The notes under the pieces were generated by a model. That model was not told the DNA's origin and searched no databases. It saw only the letters and a program-made list of their open reading frames with translations. The translations under genes and the position numbers were made by a program. DNA of 64,000 nt from Terfezia claveryi (taxonomy: Eukaryota; Ascomycota; Pezizomycetes; Pezizales; Pezizaceae). The stretch's first letter is position 1; each line of letters opens with the position of its first letter. Of the stretch, positions 22,321 through 32,777 are shown in pieces. The DNA is taken from assembly GCA_015179025.1 (NCBI GenBank), contig WHUX01000059.1, forward strand, positions 1-64,000, read 5' to 3'.

Positions 22321-22539
22321 ATGAGTTTTGTTGACTTCTTGTGGTTGAAAATCTCTATATCCTTCACAGCGGCAGCAGCGGCGGTGGTAGGTGTGCTAGT
22401 CCACCAACGGGTATGATTAGTCTGGCTTGCACTAGCCCCTCCCAGGAGATCAACCCCGCTTCAACCAGCAGCTAGCTTCAACCTAGACATGGTGAAACCG
22501 TTACCTCACATGTCTATACCTGATCTGACTGTTAGCTGA

Positions 22540-22870
22540 GAGAACCAACCTCGTTAGATCCAGGAGTACCTTGGAGAGTCATCAGCTATGTCCGTAAGAA
22601 GAACTAGACATAGGCAGCTAATCTCACCACCGTCCTCTATCGGGCTGCTACATAGGAGAGAACTGGACGCAGTTGGATCCAGGAGTATCTAGGAAGGCCA
22701 TTAGCTATGCCATTGATACTACCAGGCATAGGGCAGTTGATCTCACCACCATCCTCTATCTGATTATTGCCTAAGAGAACTCAATATCCTTGGGTCTAGG
22801 AGTGCCTGGGAAAGCCATCAGCTATGTCCTACTTAGACATAGGCAGCTAATCTCATAATTATCTGCTACC
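22540..22870. repeat. about 115-bp tandem repeat array, three copies
   Basis: Each unit contains a GGATCCAGGAGTACC-like block, then ATCAGCTATGTCC, then CATAGGCAGCTAATCTCACC. There are three diverged copies. It is distinct from the 92-bp array upstream. Confidence 0.7.
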
Positions 22871-23039
22871 CGAGGGCCAGATTGAGTGGCTCCACCCTAG
22901 CCTCGTACCCCAGGTTAATAGAAGTGTTCGTGACCTCGTAACTCCCCTAGAGACAACAGACTGGTTACTACGAGGCTAGCCCCACCCCTCCTTTGCAACG
23001 GTCCCTAAAGCTCCTCTCACCCTGTATTTTTTTTTTAAA

Positions 23040-23420
23040 AAATATTTTCTACCCTTCCAGTCAGGTAGTGAAATATACGAACAACATAGCAAGGATTAGG
23101 ACAAGAACTCCTAGCACAATTGCTACTATGGCAACAACAGCCCAGTTAGCACTATTTTCTATTAGCAGCTTTACGTAAAGCCTGAATACCTTGTAAATGA
23201 ACAGTAAAACACTCACATTTTAGATATAGATATAATTATATGATAGATAATAATGCGGAAGGAGAAAAGGAAAAGAAAAAGAAAAAGGAGAGAAGCAGAA
23301 GAAGATATATCTGAATAGACGGCAGAATGTTCTGGTGGTGACTGTCTTCCCAATTCGATATCTCCATGATCACTGTGAGATTGAACTGTCAGAATAGGTG
23401 TCTAGACATCACTTAGTCTA
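23040..23420 (-). pseudogene. fragments with a DIELG motif and a transmembrane-like segment, doubtful
   Basis: On the minus strand a patch at about 23400-23335 reads SHSDHGDIELGRQSPPE, echoing the DIELGNQLP motif at about 19660-19694. Downstream on the same strand, about 23165-23045, a frame reads ENSANWAVVAIVAIVLGVLV and ends in a stop after a clear hydrophobic helix. The intervening sequence is AT- and pyrimidine-rich and could be an intron. The two pieces could be exons of a small membrane protein or debris of one. Confidence 0.25.
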
Positions 23421-23990
23421 GTATAATTAATTATATACTTGATTCAGTAGTTCAATCCTCACAATTGAGAGTCCCTTGTATAGTTAGTTCTATTAGACAT
23501 GGAGTGGAACGGACTCATTTTTTATATTCTGCTACTAGTAAGTACAGTACATACGTAATCTTTTACCAGTTAGACTTACCTAGGTGGGGTTCGCTACTGT
23601 AGATAGAGTTTGGGAATTCTGAGTACCGATCCACTGGTGTATAACGATCCGTTTGAAGACATATGTATCGACATCTATGACCATAGACCGAAGAAAATGA
23701 GGCATGCCGTCCGCTCTGCCATATCTAAGCTTCAGACCGCAGACTGCGAATGGTGACCACGCGATAAAGTCTCCCTCCGCAGCACTAAACGCAATTATTT
23801 TGCTCACAGATTGTGTCAACCAGACTAATTTTGCCTAGTCTTGATCGAGACTAAATTTTGCCTAACATCACTTGATTACCCTTTGGGAAGTCACACTGGA
23901 GACTCCCGATTTGGTCCCTACTTTTCTGGTATTGCGACTACCATTTTGGGAATTATGCTAATCCTCTTTTGGCACACCATACCACATCAA

Positions 23991-24754
23991 TAAGGGTTGT
24001 CACCAATTTAAAAAACTGCTTAACCACCCTTGTTGCTTAACCTAGGTGTTTAACCAAATAGAGATGAGAATGTGATTTAATTGCTGATACCTCTTGCGAC
24101 ACAACCATTTGCATTTTATTTAACTGCTGACTCATGGGGCAAATCAACACAGCCATTCCAGCATTGCATACTCTAGCATGCTGCATATGTACCTATTCCG
24201 CATACCTATTCTGCATACCCCAAACGAAGCCAGCATGCCCCCCCCCAGAGGTCTATGAGCAGATTGCTTCCCTCGTACCTAACTTCTCTTGATTATCCTC
24301 CATCCATCCAACAAGCCTTCCTATGTCTGATTTATCCCATGCTTTGTAACCTCTGTCGCCGACGCCGACGCCGACGTCTTACCGATCGGTCGTTTGGATG
24401 AGGGGCGTGTACTTGGCTCTTCCGATGGGGATGGTGGGCTGGATTGAGCTGGTTGGCCAGATGGAGGGTGGGAGCTCAGAGAGAACACCGTGAAGTCGTT
24501 GGTGATTGCGGTTGTGGAGCTTGATTCGCCTTCGTTGAGTTCATGGAGTTGCGTTCACTGCCTTATGACTCAGCAACTTAAGCAGGTTTAAGCAGGTTTA
24601 AAGCACTCTGGAGTGCTTTAACTTGCTTAAAGTTGCTTAACCATGATATGATTGCTGATTGGCTGGTTGCCGTTGTCGATTTGCACGGGTACCCCACACT
24701 AAGGTTAAGCAACAAGGGTGGTTAAGCAGTTTTTTAAATTGGTGACAACCCTTA
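23991..24754. mobile_element. 764-bp MITE with 53-bp perfect terminal inverted repeats
   Basis: The left end (23991-24043, TAAGGGTTGTCACCAATTTA onward) is the exact reverse complement of the right end (24702-24754). Depending on how the edge is drawn, the target duplication is AAT, or the terminal TAA/TTA belongs to it. Subterminal TTAAGCA and TTTAAGCAGG motifs and an internal palindrome around CACTCTGGAGTG (about 24605) add secondary structure. No transposase ORF fits inside, so it is non-autonomous. GGGTTG-type ends with a possible 3-bp target site would fit the PIF/Harbinger group, which is inference. Confidence 0.9.
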
Positions 24755-24766
24755 ATTTCTGCCGCA

Positions 24767-24791
24767 TTTTTTTTTTTTTTTTTTTTTTTTT
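24767..24791. repeat. poly(T) tract, 25 nt
   Basis: A pure T run starts 12 bp outside the right end of the MITE. Such runs can reflect a retroposed poly(A) tail in the opposite orientation, but no adjoining element is seen. Confidence 0.7.
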
Positions 24792-24792
24792 A

Positions 24793-26400
24793 GGTACTCG
24801 TATGCGGTAAAGGTGCCAACCAGAGTAGGTAAAAAGCTAGATAAAACTATGGCGATATATATATAACTCTGTTTATTGTTACTCTTCCAAAAATTCCTCT
24901 ATTCATAACCTCGTAATCTTACAAGTAGTTCAAAACAATAATAGCAAGCTCTTTATCTCTTCACTGTTCGCACGGCTTCTCACATTGATATTCGTCCCTT
25001 TCCTGAGTCACTGGACCTCGGCTCCCCGCTCACCTATTCTTATAAGAATGAGAGAACGGAGCGTGGAAAATCTGCCTTGGGAAACACCCTGGTCACTTTA
25101 GTGCTTCGCCAGATATTCTCTTAAACCCAAGTACTGAGGGCTTTGAATACACACTTTACAAAAATTCGGTCGCCGCAAGCAGATCATGAGATCACTTATG
25201 TAAGCTCGCTCATGTCAATTTATGAACAAGCAACACTAGCAGCGGATGATGGATGTATGGCCAATGAAGGAACACTTTACATGAGGAAATTATATATAGT
25301 ATATATGAATATAAGAAAGTATGTAAAAGTATATGAGTGTAAAATGTGTGCGAGAGATGTATGTGTATCTATTCAGATGTCCTATGAAGGGTCTCAATGA
25401 ACCAGACTAGTCCCAATGCTCTATCTACATGAAGGAATAACAGGTTACGTATGTACATGATGTAGTTATATGTGTGCCGGTGTATGCCGGTGTAGACACA
25501 TGTAGGCCCTAATGTGGCAAGGCACAGCAGAGATTTGGGAGCGGGGCGGGCTTCAGTCAGACTCCTTGGGGTCATTCGGTACCTGGGAGTCCCGCTTCAC
25601 TTAAGTTTAGTTTTATTTTCAATTTTTATATTTCATACGGGTTTGGTTGCGGCAGGGCCTCTCGGGGTTGGCACTAGCTTGTTAATGACAGCTAGTGGGT
25701 TCCATTTCACTACGAGGGTCTGATCGAGACTACATTTCACTTGAGTTTATCTGATATTTTTATCTGATTTCTTTTTACCCTATATCTACTTTCCCAATTG
25801 GGACTCGAGTTCATTTTGTTTGCGGTAGTCTGCTCAACCAGACTATGTTTGCGGTATATAGTCGCCGGATGTGGCAGATCAAGTTTCCTTATCCTGAATC
25901 CACCAGGGTTTCCGGGTGGCTCATGTCTCCTTACTGAGGCTGTATATGAATAAATAATTTTCTCAATAAGTAGTATGTAAAATATATGTATTAATAATGC
26001 ATATTTTTTAAATTTTTTTTTTTTAACTGTAGTCAAGGAAGCAGCCTCTCTCAATCATATGCGGATACTGTATGCCATTCATCCAAATCTGGAGTGTAAA
26101 ATCTGGCGGGGTTGCTGTAGTTCATGGGTTGGATAATAAAATAGCAATTCAGTAATAAATAGCAATTCAGTATGCCATGGTTATTTAGCAGCTGATACCA
26201 AATAGGGTGACGCTTAAGGATAATCTTATAGGACAGTTCTATGGCATTAGTTGCATGTCGGTCAATTCTGGGAATGAAAAGTGACACTAAGTCGCAAGCA
26301 TCAAATTTGGTAAGAATGTCTTGTGTACTGAGCTCAAGTTCTTGCCTGAGGCATGCCATGTACCTCTTGTGTGAGGTACCCACATATGCATATTGACATG
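24793..26400. other. repeat-island spacer
   Basis: I find no credible gene. Near-palindromic fragments such as GTCTGCTCAACCAGAC (about 25828) and the phrase TGATCGAGACTA, also present near 23841, hint at shared repeat sequence. A minus-strand frame of 110 codons at 26051-26383 has no recognisable motif. Confidence 0.3.
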
Positions 26401-26503
26401 TTAAGCATCTGGTGGACAGGTGATTGTGTCTAGTTCAGGGTAATGAGCACTCGACTGCCACATCATCGAGATACCGTAAACCTCATTTTTCTCATACTCG
26501 AAG

Positions 26504-27690
26504 GTGGCAAGGCCATTCCGTATTCCCCAGTGGGGCCCGGGCCAGCCAGGAGATGGGTGGTCTTCTGGGGGAGGCCGGAACACTCATGCGACCCCACTGC
26601 AGAAACACTATCAACAAGTTGGAACCGGAGGAGGCAACACCCAATCTACGCATAAGGGGGCAGTACAAATAGGCAAAATGACTCTTGAAGATGTTTTGTA
26701 CATACCTTCTTTCCCCCGCAAAGTCATTAGCCTGGCAAGGATATGCCAACAAGGTGCCACCCTTATTATTGGAGCACGAGATGCGCTCCACTACCAAAAT
26801 CAGACTACCCCTGTTGGTAGTCACCAACAGAATCTACCAATGGCTATCGACGAAGCCTATGTTATGAACGAAGAATATATTACAGAAGATGAAGCAATGA
26901 ATTGGCATATATTAGATATGGACACCTTCCCTTTCCTGTATTTAAAAAATTATCCAAGGCACCAACAATGCGAAACGTACATCACGACAAAAATGACAAC
27001 GCCTCAGTCCAAGGGACATGGGAAAGGAATAACCAAAGTAGGCCAAGTTGTCCACTCTGACCTTTGCGGGCCCATGCCAGTCGAAGACCTACAACATCAA
27101 AAAATACAAGAACACTTGATTCACGACTTCCCTCGGTTCACTATTACCCAAGCCTTAAGCGCAAAATCTGACGCCCCGGAGGCTCTGATCCAAATGATCA
27201 CATACTTTAAAAAAACTCTCAGGCGAAAGGGTACAGGCCCTTCAGACAGATTTTGGGGGGCAATTCAAGTCCAGCTGAAACCAACGCTATTGCAGAAAGA
27301 ACTAATCGAACCATTATGACAATGGTAAGGACGAATTTAAAAGGAATTGCCGAACTCACAGGTCTCTAGTGATGGAATATGGCCCGTTTGTAAAGAATCG
27401 TATCCCCCATGGGTCCCTCCCTTAGTGGAGAAGCTTTTTTGTAGAAGATAAAGCAGGTTGACATTGCAAATGAACAAGGACGTTTTAGGCCAGTTGATGA
27501 AGTGGTTTTTTGCCATACGTATGAAGATGGGAAGCTTGCAGATAGAGCTGTGGAAGCCAAAATAATGGGGTTTACATCTAAGTATGGTGTCTACAAGGTT
27601 ATATTGCCATCAAAACGAGACACTACAGCAAAGAACCCCACACTGAAACGACTCTCGCCAGCAAAACTTACAGTATCGAAAGAACTGTAA
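26504..27690 (+). pseudogene. degenerate Ty1/copia pol (protease end, integrase)
   Basis: A frame of about 270 codons reads TLEDVLYIPSFPRKVISLAR, the usual C-terminal part of a copia protease. It continues through a poorly conserved pre-integrase region to GQVVHSDLCGPM, the start of the integrase core. After breaks near 27320-27480 a further frame (RPVDEVVFCHTYEDGKLADR, AKIMGFTSKYGVYKV) resembles the integrase C-terminal region that precedes the reverse transcriptase. The reverse transcriptase, RNase H and LTRs were not found. The fragment is inactive. Confidence 0.7.
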
Positions 27691-29179
27691 CTCTCTGAAC
27701 CTCAACGAGATGGACCTCAGACCAACGATACTGAGCCTTGGATGGTCCACTGTACGAAGGCTAAACTCTTAATTTCTGTGTAGTACAGCCCGGTACTATT
27801 TGCGATAAATATGTGCCCCCCCAAAAAAAACTGGCGTTAAGCTTCACCCATGGAGATTATAAATTGAAAAGCAAATATCCCGATCGTGGTAAAGTTCGTT
27901 CGCTTTATCGAAGCGTATAGTAGGCACTTTGAATTATCCTACTCAATGAATAGACTTAGCTCGGGAAGTTAGTTGAAATGTGGCCTGGAGGATTTATATT
28001 AACCCCAATGTGGTGGTGGAATCGACCATGGTTAGTACAGGAGAAGTAGATATAGATATAGGCCCAGATATATGCTAACTAATACATGTGCAGTTGGACT
28101 ATCTTTGCTTTGGTACGGTGAAGCGCAGACGAAGTTTCTTTGCACCAGGGCACATAATCTCATCCGCCCTACCATCGCGGGTAGATGTAGCCTAGTAGCC
28201 ATGTGGATTATAAGAACAACTTGCAGGAAGAGAAAGCAGCAGGTGGGGGTGGGGTAAGCAAACATAAAGAGGAGGAAGATAAAGCCGAGCAAAAAAAAAA
28301 AAAAGAGACAACCCCGCAGACCGCAGATATATATTATTGATTGCGTAATATGGTTAAAGGCATATAGAATGCTTCTCGCAGATACAGGATACGGGTACAT
28401 ATATCCGTAATAAACTGAACTCCGAACCCGCATAGACTGGAGTAATAATATACTTGTATATATGAACTAACCCCTAAAAACTGGTTCTTGGTGTTTGGTT
28501 TGGGGGTCACTTGAATCCATCATCATATGCAACCCATAACCAACCCAGCGGCCCCACCTAAACAATTTATTAAATAGCCGGACTCCCCCAACCCCCCCCC
28601 TAAAAGAAGAAAAGACACGCCCGTTCCTTCCCTATTCATGTTCCAATCTTTTTTTTCCTTATTTTTTGGCTGGACAGATGTTTTGTTCCTTTCGCCGAAG
28701 GGGAGTGCATTTCAACTCGCGCGACTGACTTGGCAAAGGTATAACGTACAGAGTATTACCCTGAAAACAACTCCCCCACCTTCCCACTCCCCGAAACTGT
28801 TCACATGCAAGGCTGTCATCTACGTTGGAAATATCCCAGCTTAGTTATGAAGACATAATAATCAAGCTTCACTCGTGACGAAAAGTGCAAAACTTCTTCT
28901 GGTATAAAGAGCCGTAACCCTTATAAACAGCTCCAAACTCCCTCCTCCTCCCTTCCACCCCACCTCACCGTTTCCTTCTTACTTACTTAACAATCTACCT
29001 CCACCTCCTAGTAACTCTCTCTCCATCTGCCCACGCAAAATACAAACAATTCCACAACTGCAAGACATCCTCCTTCTTTCCCAACCTCCTCACCGCCTTC
29101 TCCTTCTTCTTTCCTCCCGCCCCCGGCCCCTTCTCCTCCCCATCCTCCCGCCCTTCTTCCATCACCCCACCCCTAACCC
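27691..29179. other. intergenic region
   Basis: This is sequence between the copia remnant and the 3' end of the JmjC gene. A C-rich stretch (about 29040-29175) adjoins the gene end. I see no supported coding or RNA feature. Confidence 0.4.
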
Positions 29180-31567
29180 CTACTCCAGGGGCCGCCGCCC
29201 CGCGCTAATTCCCGCCAATGCCCTCCCCTCCTCCACCAACCCCCTACACACCGCCACCCCCTCTCCGCTCAAAAAATCCACCGCGACTTTCACCGCCCCT
29301 CTTACATTCCTAACCTGGTGCGGGCACCCCGCCGGGACAAACACCGCGTCTCCCGAGCGCTGGTAGATCCTATAAGATTTGACTTCATAAGGTTTCCGCG
29401 CTAGATAGGCCAGGTCTGTTTCCGAGAGGTAGAACAGTTGTCTGTGGATAGGGTCGTCGATTATTCCCCCCCACTCCCCCCTATTGCTGATTTTTGACTT
29501 GAGGTATCCGCGGAGAGAGGTAGCGGAGTCGGGGGAAAAATATCCCATATAGCTGCGCTGTCGTTAGGGATTGTTTTTGTTAGGTTTGGGTTTGTGCTTG
29601 TGAGGGTGCCTGGGGTGGTAGATGCGTAAACAAGGATGTTCACTGCGTCTGTGATGTCTAAATGTAAATTCGTCGTTCCCTTAACCTCCACCTCCACATC
29701 TCCAACCATCTCCCCATCTTCATCCCACCTAGACAGAAAATCCACCGCCGGATACGCATTATACATCTTTGGGCCTAAATCTGGTCTATTCCATCCCTTC
29801 GGAAACTTCGACGTAAGATTCAATCCCCCCTCCCTGCACGCATACCCCCACGCCGCCTCAGGCAGGGCATTCTCAAAGTCCTGGAATAACCCCGGGAATA
29901 CCTGCGCAAAATCATCGGCTGGTGGCCAGTCCTTGAGTTTCCAGCTACCTGGGACGAGCCTTTTATTTTTGATTAGCAGCTGGGAGGAGTCGAAGTTTGC
30001 GAAGAAATCCCGGACGGAGCCCTCAATAGTGGAGGACTCGGGGTTGGAGGAGCCGCAGTTGTTGAGAAGACAGGGCTCGTGGCCGTGGTGGGTGAGGAAG
30101 TAGGCGGGGGACCAGGGGAGGGTGAATCGTGAGCGGAGGCCGGTGACGACGAGCGGGACGCCACGGGAGTGGTGCCAGTGCGAAGAGAAGTGCTGTTGTG
30201 TGAGGTTTTCATGGTGGATTTTGGGCACGGGAAGAAAGCTGAGGGTATCGTCCACAGCCGGTGCAGGCTCAGCGGAGATTGGGGTTGGATGAGGAAGGGG
30301 CAGGTTTGCGGAGATGGCTTCTAGGGTGGTGTATGCGTCGACGCGGCTGAGTAGTGAATCTATTTCCCCTGGCGCAGCGCGGGTGGTGAAAACCATGGTT
30401 CCTCGGGAATGGTATCTCCGTTTGGAACAAGTTACGATTAGGGGAGCCCCACGAGGGGGTTCTTTGGGAGGAGGGAGATGCGACTCCCATTCTTCATAGC
30501 AGCCGAGACAGTATTCCCTGCCGCAGCAGCCGCAGAGGTAACTGCCGAGGAAGATTGTGGTTGCGCAGAGGTCGCAGAGGGAGCGGGTCTCGGAGGAGAG
30601 TTGGATACGGATAAGGGGGGCGGGGCTGCTGGGTCCATTGCACGTCGGAGGTGGAGGGGTTGTAGAGGTTGAGGTGGACGTCTTCGTGAGTTTTCTCCCG
30701 GGAAAGCTGGGCTTTGAAGATGGGGGCGATGAGGGTCAGGGTGCGTTTGGCTCGGATAAGGAGCGTGGAAGGGGAGGTGTCGTGGATGACTTTGTTGGGG
30801 ACTTTGAGGGGGACGGAGGAGCTGTTGGTGAGTGTGTTGGATAGCAAGGAGTCGGCGCCGGTGGTGCTGCGAGTGTTTCGTTTGGGGCGGGTAGCAAGTT
30901 GGGGGAGTTTGATTTCGGTGGGTTGGGGGGGTTTGATTTCGGTGGGTTGGGGGGGATTAAAGTCCGGAGCGGAGAAGGGGATGTAGTCGTCTGGTTGATT
31001 TCCGAGGAAGGTCCAGCCAGAGGTCAAATCTACTCTGTTTGTAGACGGTGGTTCTCGGGGAGGGGCCTGTTTCCCATTGCTCCGTCTTGATCCGCTCCTT
31101 TTGCTTGCGGCGCGCCCCAGGTTCACATGCATTCGACCTTCATTGGCGCCGTCTAGATTCAGTGATTTCTCATCCTTTTCTTTCTCCTCCTCGGCCTCCT
31201 GCTTCATCTCCTCGTCCGCGGCTTTTGCCTCGTCCTTTGATTCATCCTGCAACACCTTGAACGCGCGTATTCCCACAAACCTACACCCCCCAAGAATCGA
31301 CTGCTTCTCGATGCAACTCACACACTTCTCGAAGCCAGCTGACGGCTCTCTGTATGCCTGGCAGGCCTTGGGCTGGCGCTCGTAGGCACCATCTAGGGAA
31401 GGGGGTCTCGCAATGTAACTTGGTGAGGAGCCGGGGATTGGGGTGTGTGGCGGTAGTGGGGTGCAAGGGGCGGCTGCGCGGGTGCGCTTTATGCTCGGGG
31501 GAGAGGAGGTGGATGAAGTGGCCACGGTGGCCTCGCCAGGTCCGGGGGATTTTCGTTTGCGAGGCAT
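29180..31567 (-). CDS. KDM3/JHDM2-type JmjC histone demethylase (frame broken twice)
   Basis: The ATG at 31567 starts MPRKRKSPGPGEAT, a basic nuclear-type N-terminus. A first Cys cluster (CQAYRE, CVSCIEK, GCRF) is near residues 100-130. A second zinc finger near residues 330-360 reads CDLCATTIFLGSYLCGCCGR then EYCLGCYEEW, the pattern of KDM3-family fingers. The JmjC domain has NLHLDITDAVNILVY (the HxD iron ligands, about residues 636-638) and DAVFVPAGCPHQVRN (the distal His). KDM3-type enzymes remove methyl groups from H3K9 using Fe(II) and 2-oxoglutarate in the nucleus, so that is the likely role. The frame shifts at the C6 run at 30615-30620 and the T5C5 run at 29531-29540. With three added bases in total the gene is one 796-residue exon. 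Confidence 0.85.
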
Positions 31568-32777
31568 TGGGTCTGGATGGTTTGGTTGTGGGGCGGAAGA
31601 GGAAGCACGGTAGGTATGGTACGTGAGGGATGGATGCCGAGCAGAGGCGGCATATGCACATATGCACGCATACACTCCTGCACCTACTCACATATGCACG
31701 TATGCATGCAATATTCACAACAAAACCAAGGTACTGGGAACCAGATTAGGTACTGGCGTGCCCTGCTGTATTTGTTTCCTGTAGCCGTGATGCCGCTCCT
31801 GTTGGCCGAGTCAGAGGTCCCCAATCACATATTACAGTACGGCACCTCATCTTACCTGTGACGCGACTACACTCCATTCAGTCTCACCTTCGCAATAACG
31901 CACCTCCGCAATCCCAGCTCACATTTGCAAAAGTGGGCCGGAATATACTTGGGCGCCTAGAGCGGTCGACAGGGCCCAAACAGTATCAGCAAATTATTGT
32001 CCTGAGGCTTGCTCCCAGCTACCGTACCTACTGTACGTGACCTGATGATAATAATGAGATGATGGTCTGCATCTGCCCCAATCATTCGGCCCTGCTAATT
32101 ACCTCGCAGCATGCGCTTGTATGAGCAACGTCCAGTGTAAGAGATGCCACAGGGATCCGGCCTGGGGCGAACCTGAAAGCTGGATAAAACTGCATTGCGG
32201 GATGCTTCAAAAGCTTCTCCAGATACATTTGGCGCCTCATTTGGTGTTTCGCAAGCCTGAAGGAATTATGCAAGGGGCCTTTGGGCGAAGGCGCAAAGGC
32301 TCAAAATCAAACCTTTTGACCCCCTAAGGCTTTCCACGGAGCACATGTTCAGCTCAGAAAAAGCAAACACACAAGAGGTGTTGCCGGCATTATAATTAAT
32401 ATATACCTATCAATTCCTTTAATAAGTGTCGTCATATAGCCAGCAACAATCAATTTGATAGCTGTTAATATTTGTCCTGGGCACCGGTTCAACGCTCTGG
32501 AGAAGCCGAGGATCGGATCCATCGCGACGGGCCTTTTTCGTTCTTCCACAACAGCGGTGCTGCATACTTATACTTGAATAGATTAATGTCATAAGGCCTG
32601 AATGGCACCGTGCTTGTTAGAAGCACCTGTGAGGAATATAGTGAATTTCTTTTTAACATTCTGATACCCCGTCAGCCGTTGCCCGGAGCGGGTTTAGGAT
32701 TTGTGGAACCGAAACATCGCGGAGAAGTAATTGAATACCAGCGACTCAAATCGGCGTACATACGAAATAAACCAGAA
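31568..32777. promoter_or_regulatory. divergent intergenic region, JmjC gene and coiled-coil gene
   Basis: This 1.2-kb interval lies between two divergent start codons. It holds CATATGCAC/GCATATGC-rich short repeats (about 31650-31710). No definite regulatory site can be assigned. Confidence 0.4.

Noticed and set aside
21862..22870. Possible CRISPR-like array
   Set aside because: Units are about 92 and 115 bp, adjacent and diverged, without constant short repeats and variable spacers. The organism is also eukaryotic.
32121..32327. 68-codon plus-strand frame with several Cys
   Set aside because: It is short, without a recognisable finger spacing, and lies in a divergent intergenic region. 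There is no further support.
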